Part shown: piece after piece, positions 43,056-51,245 of the stretch | Layout of the letters: the number at the start of each line of letters is the position of its first letter | How positions within the stretch are numbered: position 1 is the first letter of the stretch | From: CAXTEJ01 sp964243295 | Lineage (GTDB): Bacteria > Actinomycetota > Actinomycetes > Actinomycetales > Angustibacteraceae | Assembly: GCA_964243295.1 (NCBI GenBank) | Contig: CAXTEJ010000001.1 | Coordinates: 62,001 to 126,000, forward strand | Direction: 5' to 3' | Length of the DNA: 64,000 nt | The notes under the pieces: model-generated | The model's input: the letters and a program-made list of their open reading frames with translations, nothing else | What the model was told of the DNA's origin: nothing | The model's database searches: none | Position numbers and translations under genes: made by a program

Positions 43056-45137
43056 TCAGCGTGCATTCGGAATCCGGACGACGAACGTCGCGCCACCCAA
43101 CGTGCCCGGGCTGAAGGCCTCGGCCGTCCCACCCAGGTCGTTGACGGTGTCGCGTACGATCGTGAGTCCAAGCCCGCTGCCACCCTCACGGCGGGTCTCG
43201 CCAAGTTTCCACACGTCCAGCGGGGTAATGCCCTGGAAGCCGGGCCCGTCGTCGCTGACCTCGAGAACGACGAACGGCCCGTCGAGTCTGGTGGACAGTC
43301 GAAGGGTCCTGGCCTTTCGGGCGCGGGTGTCACCGACGAAAGCGGCGATCGCGTTCACAATCATGTTGGCGGCGATCACCTCGAGCGCGGCCGGGGCCAC
43401 GTTGACCTCGTCTCCGGGAGCGAAGTCCCGTATGACAACGACGCCAGCGCGGGCAAGAAAGTAGTCGAACGTGTCGATCGTGTCGGCGACGGCCGACCCT
43501 GCCGATGTAGGGCGGACGCGCCGCCGGTCGGCCCGAAGCAGCCGTAGGGGCATCCGCGCGATCGCGCGGAGCCCTTCGGCGACCCTGTCCAGCTCGTTGA
43601 GCGGCTCGGCCAGCCGGTCCGAGAACCGGTCGCCCAATTCAAGTACGGCCCGGCGGCGCGTCGACCCCAGCAGCGATTGTAGGCGCTCGGTCGGCTTGTC
43701 CGACTCGTGCGCGAGGACTGCCGTAGCCGCGCCGATCGTGGACAGAGTTCGGTAGAGCTGGACGTCGCGCAGCCTCAGGTCGTCTCTCTTCTCCGCCTCG
43801 CGCTCGTACCTGGTCACGGCGGCCTCGATGGGGGCGCGCTCCGGGGCGGGAAGCGCCTGCACGGCGGAGGCGAGTTCGGTCCTGGCCCTGTCGTACCCGG
43901 ACTCCGTCCGCTTCTTCGCCTCTCGACGACGCTTCTCCGACTCGGCTATGCGCCAGCGGGCCATGAACTCGGTGGCGTCAATGGCGAAACGTCGTAGCTC
44001 GGTGAAGGCCTCGTTCTCCACGAAACCGAGGCGATCGGTCTTGGGAAGCAGCACGTCGTTTTCGTCGTCCACAGTGACGCGCCCGACAACGGTGTTAGTG
44101 CTCGGGCGGTCCTCCGGGCTGCGGACTCGTGCGAGGTCGAGCTGCAGCCAGTCGTATCCGGGGTCGCCGAAGGGACGGACCCTCAAGCCGCGGTGGTAGA
44201 GGTGCACGCCCCCGACGACCTTGAGCCACGCGCCTACCTTGCGTGTCCCGATCTTGCGGAGTTGAAGGTTGCTCGCCGCGCTAGCGCCTCCGCCCAGCCT
44301 GAACGCGAAGAGCTCCAAGCCTGCCGGTGGGCAGGCGTACGGTCCCGGGGCCTTCACGGAGAGGCGGTCGTGGTCCGCCGTCGACAAAACCTTGCCGCCC
44401 GGACCGAGGAGCTCCGCGCGGGCACGGCCAGCGTCGTCGACCGAGGCGACGAGTTGGAAGTCGGCGGCGGCCAGGTAAGCGGAGCGGACGAGCTCGGCGA
44501 GGTCGGTGAATGCCTCGGTCCTCAGGACGGCCTCGAAGTCCCCCGGTTCCCCAAACGGGTCGCCGAGCAGGAGCAGGGAGCGGGCGAGTTGGTCCTGCTG
44601 GCTTGTAGTTATCGGCCGCCGGAGTCCCTCGATGCGGAGGTCCGTGCCCGGCGCGCCGCTGGAAGGGGCGGTGTCGATCTCGAGTGCGACGTCCTCGACG
44701 ACACCGGCCTTGTCGAACTTGGTCCAGTCAAGCACCAGGACGTGCTCGACATCCCCGCCCTTGGGCCGCGTCCGGAGCACGGCCTTGTCGCCCAGCCGAA
44801 GTGCCGCGAGCCGTCCCAGCCCCTTCTCGCCCACCGGCAAGCGCCCGCGGCGGCGTTCGCGGCGGGACTTGCGGCTCCGTCCGAGGACGAGGAAACCTTC
44901 GACGATGTCGTCGTGGGTCATGCCGTCACCGTCGTCGCTCACGACGATGGTGCCGCCGGCGCTCTTGGCGCCGACGAGATCGATGACGCAGGACGTGGCG
45001 CCCGCGTCGTAGGCGTTGCGCGCCAGCTCGAGGAGGCCCTGATCGGGGTCAGGGACCAGTTCCTCGCCGAGCCGAGCGAGGATGCTGGACGCGAACCGCA
45101 GCCTCGGCGGCGTGGCCGCCGCGTCCGTCGTGGTCAC
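43056..45137 (-). CDS. Double GHKL ATPase: Hsp90/MutL-like N-domain plus histidine-kinase C-domain
   Basis: A 693-residue protein with two ATP sites. N-terminal Hsp90/MutL-like HATPase: N41 and D44 in GLLELARNAYDAGAT, G1 box DDGDGMT (68-74), G2 box VGEKGLGRLAALRLG (102-116). A middle region (120-400) of unknown fold and a charged coiled-coil (400-455) follow. The C-terminal histidine-kinase module has an H-box with H477 (STIGAATAVLAHES), N-box ANMIVNAIAAF (590-600), G1 VSDDGPGF and G2 GGSGLGLTIV. No membrane segment, so a cytosolic sensor. GTG at 45137 overlaps the methylase stop (GTGA). Confidence 0.83.
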   Translation of the reverse strand: MTTTDAAATPPRLRFASSILARLGEELVPDPDQGLLELARNAYDAGATSCVIDLVGAKSAGGTIVVSDDGDGMTHDDIVEGFLVLGRSRKSRRERRRGRLPVGEKGLGRLAALRLGDKAVLRTRPKGGDVEHVLVLDWTKFDKAGVVEDVALEIDTAPSSGAPGTDLRIEGLRRPITTSQQDQLARSLLLLGDPFGEPGDFEAVLRTEAFTDLAELVRSAYLAAADFQLVASVDDAGRARAELLGPGGKVLSTADHDRLSVKAPGPYACPPAGLELFAFRLGGGASAASNLQLRKIGTRKVGAWLKVVGGVHLYHRGLRVRPFGDPGYDWLQLDLARVRSPEDRPSTNTVVGRVTVDDENDVLLPKTDRLGFVENEAFTELRRFAIDATEFMARWRIAESEKRRREAKKRTESGYDRARTELASAVQALPAPERAPIEAAVTRYEREAEKRDDLRLRDVQLYRTLSTIGAATAVLAHESDKPTERLQSLLGSTRRRAVLELGDRFSDRLAEPLNELDRVAEGLRAIARMPLRLLRADRRRVRPTSAGSAVADTIDTFDYFLARAGVVVIRDFAPGDEVNVAPAALEVIAANMIVNAIAAFVGDTRARKARTLRLSTRLDGPFVVLEVSDDGPGFQGITPLDVWKLGETRREGGSGLGLTIVRDTVNDLGGTAEAFSPGTLGGATFVVRIPNAR

Positions 45138-46456
45138 TGTTCCGGGCCTCGAGCAAGGGAGCCCGTGACCGGCAGCTCGCGCAACGCGGTCAGGGTCAAA
45201 TGCCGTAAACGTAGGCGCCGGTCCAGCCATTCGGTCGTCTCGGACAGCGCGAGCAGTTCCATTAGCTGCATGCATGTCCCGACGGAGGCATCGTGCGGGC
45301 GCACAACGATCAGGTGGTTCTCCACGGCCACGGGGCCGTCGCCTGCGTACACCGCGGCACGCGCCCGGACGGCTCCGGGCGTCCTCGTCGGCGCCGACGT
45401 TCGGCGAAGTGCCACGAACGGCGGCTCATGCAGCCTGCCCAGGTGCCGGATCCGCTGCTCCGTGGCGACTGTCGTCGCCCAGGCGGGCAGCGCCTGCACC
45501 GTCAGATATGGTCGCTCGTCACCAGCAGGCACGTCACGGTGCGGAACGACGTCACCGACGGCCAAGGACGCGAAGTCACCAAGTGTCGGCGCGCCGGTTG
45601 CGGGCGACGGCTGCCAGGCGCCGCTGCCGTGCTGACGCCGAGCCGGGTCGCGGCGCCGGAGGTGCGCGACGAACACATCGACGTCGGTCCAGCTGTCGAA
45701 TGCCCCGACCGAATCCACCTCGTCTAGGTCAGCCAGTCTGCCGACTTCGCTGCGCCACTTCCCGTACCTCGCGCCGCTGCGCAGCACGTCGGGCAGGATC
45801 GCGGCGACCATGGTGCCTGGGCGGACCCGCTCGAGGATGTCCAGAGTGAAAGGAGCCGCCGCGGTCACGCTGCCGCTGCTCCAGGAAACCGGGTCCTGAA
45901 GCCGGCGTGCGGCGTAGGGCGGGTTGAGCAGGACCAAACCAAATCGCTCCCAATTCACATCGTCATCGAACGCGTCGCCGACCTCTACCGGGGCGCCCGT
46001 CGGGCCCGTTCTGTGACCCGCCGTTCCCGCGACGGCCGCCCACAGCGCAAGCCGGGACGCCGCCGCCTCGACGAGGGGGGCATGATGGTCTCGGCCGTAC
46101 AAGACGCTTCGGGCCTGCGCCGCACGCTGCTCCGCGGACAAATTAGCAGGGATAAGGTCCGCGGCGGCCAATAGTAGATCGCCGAGGCCGCAGGCTGGGT
46201 CGATTACGTGGCCACCGTCGGCTATGAAGCGCTTGTACCTGGAGACAACTCTTGCTCGGAGAAGACTGCTCGTGAAGAACGTCCCAGCCGCCCGCCGGTC
46301 GGACAGCGGCACCAGCCGCCGGAACTCAGAATTGGCTCGCCCGTCCAGGTGTGCAGCCGCCCCGTCGAAGGAACCGGCCTCCCGTGCGTGAACACGGCGC
46401 AGCAGGTCCCGCAACTCGTCGTTATACGGCGCGAGCGCGCCCAGCCCCGCTGACAT
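45134..46456 (-). CDS. N6-adenine DNA methyltransferase, orphan
   Basis: A 440-residue class I SAM methylase. GTFFTSSLLRARVVSR (type I/II N6-methylase entry motif), SAM motif I VIDPACGLGDLLLAAADL (84-101) and catalytic NPPY at 178-181 in LVLLNPPYAARR make it an N6-adenine DNA methylase of the HsdM/Eco57I kind. The C-terminal ~170 residues may be the target-recognition part. No restriction nuclease or specificity subunit is nearby. ATG at 46456 has AGGAGG 3 bp upstream. First gene of the two-gene minus-strand operon with the GHKL protein. Confidence 0.83.
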   Translation of the reverse strand: MSAGLGALAPYNDELRDLLRRVHAREAGSFDGAAAHLDGRANSEFRRLVPLSDRRAAGTFFTSSLLRARVVSRYKRFIADGGHVIDPACGLGDLLLAAADLIPANLSAEQRAAQARSVLYGRDHHAPLVEAAASRLALWAAVAGTAGHRTGPTGAPVEVGDAFDDDVNWERFGLVLLNPPYAARRLQDPVSWSSGSVTAAAPFTLDILERVRPGTMVAAILPDVLRSGARYGKWRSEVGRLADLDEVDSVGAFDSWTDVDVFVAHLRRRDPARRQHGSGAWQPSPATGAPTLGDFASLAVGDVVPHRDVPAGDERPYLTVQALPAWATTVATEQRIRHLGRLHEPPFVALRRTSAPTRTPGAVRARAAVYAGDGPVAVENHLIVVRPHDASVGTCMQLMELLALSETTEWLDRRLRLRHLTLTALRELPVTGSLARGPEQ

Positions 46457-48263
46457 CCTCCTCCTAATGATCGCTCGTACCCTACAGCCGTCACTGGAGA
46501 GGCAACCGACCGCACGCTGCCGGTGATCCTCGCGCTGGCGCTCACACAACACAAGACCGGCACCGGCGAGGGCCGGAGGCGGCGCGGCAACGCCCGGCGC
46601 TCGCTCAGGGGCCTCGAGCGGGCCGCCTCGCTCAACGACGTTACGGCCGCGCAGCTGCTTCACGCTCTGCTTGGCCCCATCTGCGCAGCCACATGCCTCG
46701 CACGACCGTCCTCATGCTGAAGCCCGCGCTCGTCGAGGCCATCAGCCGGTCGACGGAGGCGCAGTCCTCAGCTCCGCGTCCCGCGACCCTCTACCGGTTC
46801 GACGGCGGGCTCCCGCTCGACCTGCACTTGGATCGATCCGCGCCGCCACGTCCCTGCGCCAAGCTGCGCCCAGTCAATGGCTGCCGGGCTACGGCACCCA
46901 TGTCTACACGGCGTGCGTCGCCGCGGGCGGCCCCTGGAAGGATTCGTGCGGTTGCCCGTCGCAGGCACCATCTGTCACGACCACGCCCGCTACCTCGCTG
47001 CCGTCTGGTGCGGTTGTAATAAGAGGTTTCGGACGCAGCCATCCAGCCGGCTACGCCGGATCCCTTGGCCCGACCTGACTGGCGACAACCCCACAGGTGA
47101 CCACAGCCACTCATCGATCACATCGATGAGCGGAGCGACCGACCTGTGCCCGCAGCGTGCGAGAAAAAGTGTCGGTGACAAAAAGACCGCTCGGCGGATC
47201 CGCGACGCCTACGACGGACGAACTCAAGTCGTCCTCGGTCGCGCGGCACCTGCGTGCGCCGACCTTCAGAATGTGCGCAGCCCGACCATCCCGCTGCTCC
47301 ACCTCGGCGCGCAACCGCAGGCCGGAGGGCTCGCCGCCTGGAAGGAGTCAGCCGTCCGCGACGCGCAGTTCCGAGGCGTGCCCCCGCGGTGGCCTCGTGA
47401 ATGCGCAACTACGCGCTGTCCTTGCCACAGCAGGCGGCGTCCTGCACGCGGCAGGTGTGCACGCTGCGGCCGACGAGCTGGAGCATTGGCTGGCGGTCGT
47501 TCCCACCTCCTCAGCGGGCGCGCGAACCTCGATTGGAGACCCACGCTCGCCTCAATGCCACGGTTGGTCGCACCATCGACGATGGGCTCGCACCTCGCGG
47601 ACGAGTGGCACACCTACTTCACAAAGAGGGGACCGCTGCCCACGATGCCCAGGCGTTCAGCACGCTCCCATCGAGACTCCCGGAACGACTTCGCACACTC
47701 CTCGATCTGCCAGAGAGCACGGGGTGCGCCTACATCTCGCCCTGCATCGTGCGGTAGCAGGCCGACGTACACAGTCGGGCGGAGGCCGCCGTGCGGCTCC
47801 ACATGGGCAGTGCAGAAAGCGTTCGGCTTGCTAGAAGCGCGAGCGCATATCTGCCGACTTCACCTCACGAGCCTGTGGAGCGCCTGCGACAGGCCCGCGT
47901 CTGTTCCAGCAACTGCTAGTTTCACCGGCCCCAACCCCTCAGACGCCACTCCGAGCCAGGCCCCCGAGTCGCTGCGCGCTCGGCTGAGCGACCACCCGAA
48001 CGACCTATCGACGCAGGTAAAGCGTCTGCGGTAAACGTCAATCCCCCGCGAGAATAGTCGCCGCCTTCGTTCGGGGGTGCCAAGCGCTGAAGTGCGCGTC
48101 CCAGTTCGGTCGACCGGGCTCCGTCACCCGCAGCGGCACTAACGACGAGGGGCGAGCCGGCCACGCTCAGCGACCAAACAAAAGGGGACGCACCACGCCA
48201 AAGTATGAGCACTTCAAATAAGACATGGCCTTACGCGAGAATAACCGGTGTCGTCAGCGAGCT
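46457..48263. other. Right flank of the island, no convincing gene; probable decayed genes
   Basis: About 1.8 kb of lower-GC sequence next to dnaB. Frames are short and biased oddly. Segments at about 47400-47520 (reading QLRAVLATAGGVLHAAGVHA, DELEHWLAVVP) and 47620-47757 in another phase (AFSTLPSRLPERLRTLLDL) look protein-like but are frameshifted relative to each other, as in a pseudogene. I cannot name the ancestor. A nested hairpin is at 47092-47148. GC drops further just before dnaB (48200-48260). Confidence 0.5.
47092..47148. repeat. Nested inverted repeat
   Basis: Inner arms CTCATCGAT and ATCGATGAG (perfect 9 bp, spacer CAC, 47110-47130) lie within outer arms CACAGGT and ACCTGTG (47092-47098, 47142-47148). 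Could be an operator, an RNA structure or the remnant of a mobile element end. Confidence 0.5.
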
Positions 48264-50933
48264 TCAGGACTGCGCCATGTCGACGAAGCGCGAGTAGTGC
48301 CCCTGGAAGGCGACCGTGATCGTGTCGGTCGGGCCGTTGCGGTGCTTGGCGACGATGAAGTCGGCCTCGCCGGCGCGGGGCGACTCGCGCTCGTAGGCGT
48401 CCTCGCGGTGGAGCAGGATCACCATGTCGGCGTCCTGCTCGATCGAGTTGTGCGCCGCGATCCCGTTCGCAACGAAGTTGTGGGTGCCCACGACCGTCGC
48501 GTCGAACACCATCTCCTCACCATCAGGCTCCACTGCGACGACTTCGTCCCACAGCAGATCGTTCACCGCCATGATCTGCAGCTGCTCGTCGTCGAGGAGG
48601 GTCGCCACCCGGCCGAGCCGTTCGCGGGACGGCGCGCGCTTCCACATCGTCGAACCGCTGAAGGCCGTTCCCATGGAGGCAGCGAAGGTGCGGTGCGACA
48701 TGCCCTTCTCAGCGAGCACCTCGCGGACACGGTGCCAGACCTCGCTGGGCACCGTGTCGACGTTGGTGTTCGGCACGATGCCAGCAAGGACCTGGAGGAG
48801 TGCAGCGGCTTGCGACCCACGCGCTCCGTGGACGCCGATCTGCTCGAGGAACCACTTCTGGTCCTGAGCGCCCGACACGTCTAGCGTCCAGCCGTCGCGG
48901 TACCCGGCTTTGCGCGTGCGCCCAAGGCGCGCCGAGATCCCGAAGCGGAGGAGCAGACGCGCGAGGTCGTCGACCAGCTGTCGGCTGGTGGAGGCGTAGT
49001 AGACGCGGCCACCGCGTTGCCTCGTGTTGACGGTCACCGAGCCGTCCGTCGCCCACAGGTGGTGCAGGAACAGCCGGATCTGCCGCTTGGGGAGACTGAA
49101 CACCTCCGCCGGGACGAACTTCTCGTGGCTGCGCAGGCCGAAGAGCCCGAGCTCGTCGAGCCACGCCGCGATGGGGTTGCGCCGCCCATGGGTGAGATGG
49201 AACGGCGCGGGCAGACGCAGCGTGGTCACCCGCGCAGCCGGGTGGTCGTCGCGCGCGGCCGTGATGCCGAACTCTCGAGCGGCAGCAGCCTCGACCGCCG
49301 CCAGGTTGGCCTCGTCGATGCTCGCGTAGCGCAGCGGCTGGCGCCGCACGAACGAGCCGTCGCCGGTGAGGTGGGCGAGCAGCACGACCTTGTCGTCGCT
49401 CCACGTCGACACCGACTCAGGCGCGGGAACGTGCCGCGGGACCCCGATGCGCGTGCCGTTCCGCAGCTCATCCAGCCGCTGCCAGCCGTCGTACGTGAGG
49501 AACGGGTGGTTGGCGGTCGCGCGGACCTGCTTGCCCGACGCCAGCGTCATCCGGAACACCGGCTTCATCCCCGTGGCGAACACGTGGGTTAGATGCCGCC
49601 GCACGTAGCGCAGTGAGTCGTCCAAGGACCACACGGGGACGTCGGTGGCTCCGCTGAGATAGAGCTCGCTCAAGCTCACTTCGGCGCCGGTGTCGGCTCG
49701 CAGGAGCCTCGTGTCGCCGGTCAGACAGCCCGATTCACGCAAATCGGACATCTGCGGCTTCTTGTCGGTGCGCTGCTCGGGGCCGCGGTTGAGCTGCGAG
49801 ATCGCGATGACCGGCACCTCGAGCTCCTTGGCGAGCAGCTTGAGCGCCCGCGAGAACTCCGAGACCTCCTGCTGGCGTGACTCGACGCGCTTGCCGCTGC
49901 TCATCAGCTGCAGGTAGTCGATGACCACGATCTTGAGGTCGTGGCGCTGCTTGAGCCGGCGGCACTTGGCTCGGATCTCCATCAGCGACATGTTGGGGCT
50001 GTCGTCGATGAACAGCGGCGCGTCGGACAGGTCGCCCATGGTGCGGGCCATCTTGGTCCAGTCGGTGTCTTCGAGCCGGCCCTGCCGCAGCTTCTGCAGC
50101 GGGATCTTCGCCTCGGCGCTGAGCATGCGCATCGTGATCTCGGTGCGGCTCATCTCGAGGGAGAAGATGACCGAGGTCAGCCCGTGCCTGATCGACGCCG
50201 ACCGGGCGATGTCGAGTCCCAGCGTCGACTTCCCGATGGCCGGCCTCGCCGCCAGGACGATCATCTGCCCGGGATGCAGGCCGTTGGTGAGCCGGTCGAG
50301 GTCGGCGAAGCCGGTGGGGACGCCGATCATGCCCTCGCCGCGGTGACCGGCGGCCTCGATCTCGTCGACCGTCGGCTCGATGAGCTGGCCGATGGGCAGG
50401 TAGTCCTCGCTCGTGCGCCGCTCGGTGACCTGGTAGACCTCGGCCTGCGCGGCGTTGACGATGTCGTCGACGTCTCCGCCGGTCGTGGCGTAGCCGAGCT
50501 GCACGATCTTGGTGCCCGCCTCGACCAGGCGCCGCAGCACGGCCCGCTCGCGGACGATGCGCGCGTAGTAGCCGGCGTTGGCCGCCGTGGGCACCGAGGA
50601 GATCAGCGTGTGCAGGTAGGGGGCACCGCCGACCCGGCCGAGCGTGCCCTTCTTGGTCAGCTCGTCGGAGACCGTGACGGCGTCGGCGGGCTCGCCGCGG
50701 CCGTACAGCTCGAGCACGGCGTCGAAGACGAGCTCGTGGGCGGGCCGGTAGAAGTCGGTGCTGCGCAGCACCTCGATGACGTCGGCGATGGCGTCCTTGC
50801 TCAGCATCATGCCGCCGAGCACGGACTGCTCCGCCGCGACGTCCTGCGGTGGCGTGCGGTCGAAGGACTCACCCGGGCCGTCCGGGACCCGCAGCCCCTG
50901 GCCGACGTCCGACACCGTCACGTGGTCCCCCAT
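48264..50933 (-). CDS. dnaB: Replicative DNA helicase DnaB with intein
   Basis: Precursor of 889 residues; removing the 427-residue intein leaves a 462-residue DnaB. N-terminal primase-interaction domain (PPQDVAAEQSVLGGMMLS, about 28-130), linker, then the RecA-like motor: Walker A LAARPAIGKSTLGLD (228-241), FSLEMSRTEITMRMLS, Walker B KIVVIDYLQLMSS and, split by the intein, SDLRESG-SIEQDADMVILLHR. It unwinds DNA ahead of the replication fork as a hexamer. ATG at 50933 is used; GTG at 50921, with GGGGGA upstream, is equally possible. Splicing is essential for a working helicase. Confidence 0.93.
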   Translation of the reverse strand: MGDHVTVSDVGQGLRVPDGPGESFDRTPPQDVAAEQSVLGGMMLSKDAIADVIEVLRSTDFYRPAHELVFDAVLELYGRGEPADAVTVSDELTKKGTLGRVGGAPYLHTLISSVPTAANAGYYARIVRERAVLRRLVEAGTKIVQLGYATTGGDVDDIVNAAQAEVYQVTERRTSEDYLPIGQLIEPTVDEIEAAGHRGEGMIGVPTGFADLDRLTNGLHPGQMIVLAARPAIGKSTLGLDIARSASIRHGLTSVIFSLEMSRTEITMRMLSAEAKIPLQKLRQGRLEDTDWTKMARTMGDLSDAPLFIDDSPNMSLMEIRAKCRRLKQRHDLKIVVIDYLQLMSSGKRVESRQQEVSEFSRALKLLAKELEVPVIAISQLNRGPEQRTDKKPQMSDLRESGCLTGDTRLLRADTGAEVSLSELYLSGATDVPVWSLDDSLRYVRRHLTHVFATGMKPVFRMTLASGKQVRATANHPFLTYDGWQRLDELRNGTRIGVPRHVPAPESVSTWSDDKVVLLAHLTGDGSFVRRQPLRYASIDEANLAAVEAAAAREFGITAARDDHPAARVTTLRLPAPFHLTHGRRNPIAAWLDELGLFGLRSHEKFVPAEVFSLPKRQIRLFLHHLWATDGSVTVNTRQRGGRVYYASTSRQLVDDLARLLLRFGISARLGRTRKAGYRDGWTLDVSGAQDQKWFLEQIGVHGARGSQAAALLQVLAGIVPNTNVDTVPSEVWHRVREVLAEKGMSHRTFAASMGTAFSGSTMWKRAPSRERLGRVATLLDDEQLQIMAVNDLLWDEVVAVEPDGEEMVFDATVVGTHNFVANGIAAHNSIEQDADMVILLHREDAYERESPRAGEADFIVAKHRNGPTDTITVAFQGHYSRFVDMAQS
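48447..49727 (-). other. DnaB intein with LAGLIDADG homing endonuclease
   Basis: 427 residues inserted between SDLRESG and SIEQDAD, the same site as the Synechocystis DnaB intein. It begins with C1 (CLTGDTRLLRADTG, block A), has block B VRATANHPFLTYDGW and ends VVGTHNFVANGIAAHN, with the terminal HN followed by extein Ser. Two dodecapeptide endonuclease motifs, LLAHLTGDGSF and LFLHHLWATDGSV, retain their acidic residues, so both splicing and homing look intact. Confidence 0.95.
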
Positions 50934-51245
50934 CGCTGCGTTCACCGGCTGGTGCCGGCAGGTCCGGGCAGTCCAGCACCCGCGTCTGACAAAACGTGGT
51001 CCGCGTCCCTGGCAGCCGGCCTGCGGGTCGGTCGACGGGCCGTCGTGCGCGGACACCGCACCGTAGGGCTGCGCGCCGTACACCTCCAAGACGCCCACTG
51101 TGCACCACCCTGGGGACTCCTGTGGACGACGTGGTGCCCGTCCTCCACAGGTTGTGCAAAGCCTTGTGGACGCGCGGATATCTTGGGAGCGACTCGCTGC
51201 GGTGGCCTGCACGGTCGTCGTCCACCGGCCTGTGGAGAGAAAAAA
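50934..51245. other. dnaB-MATE intergenic region with DnaA-box-like sites
   Basis: No gene. Several TGTGGA/TCCACA 9-mers cluster here: TGTGGACGA at 51121-51129 (8 of 9 match to TGTGGACAA), TCCTCCACA at 51141-51149, TTGTGGACG at 51164-51172 and TGTGGAGAG at 51231-51239. Matches other than the first are 6-7 of 9. Divergent promoters for dnaB and the MATE gene must lie here; GATATC near 51176-51181 may belong to one. Confidence 0.45.

Noticed and set aside
46877..48034. A 385-codon + strand frame in the right flank
   Set aside because: Composition is Arg/Pro/Ser/Cys-rich like a non-coding frame, with no motif and competing frames.
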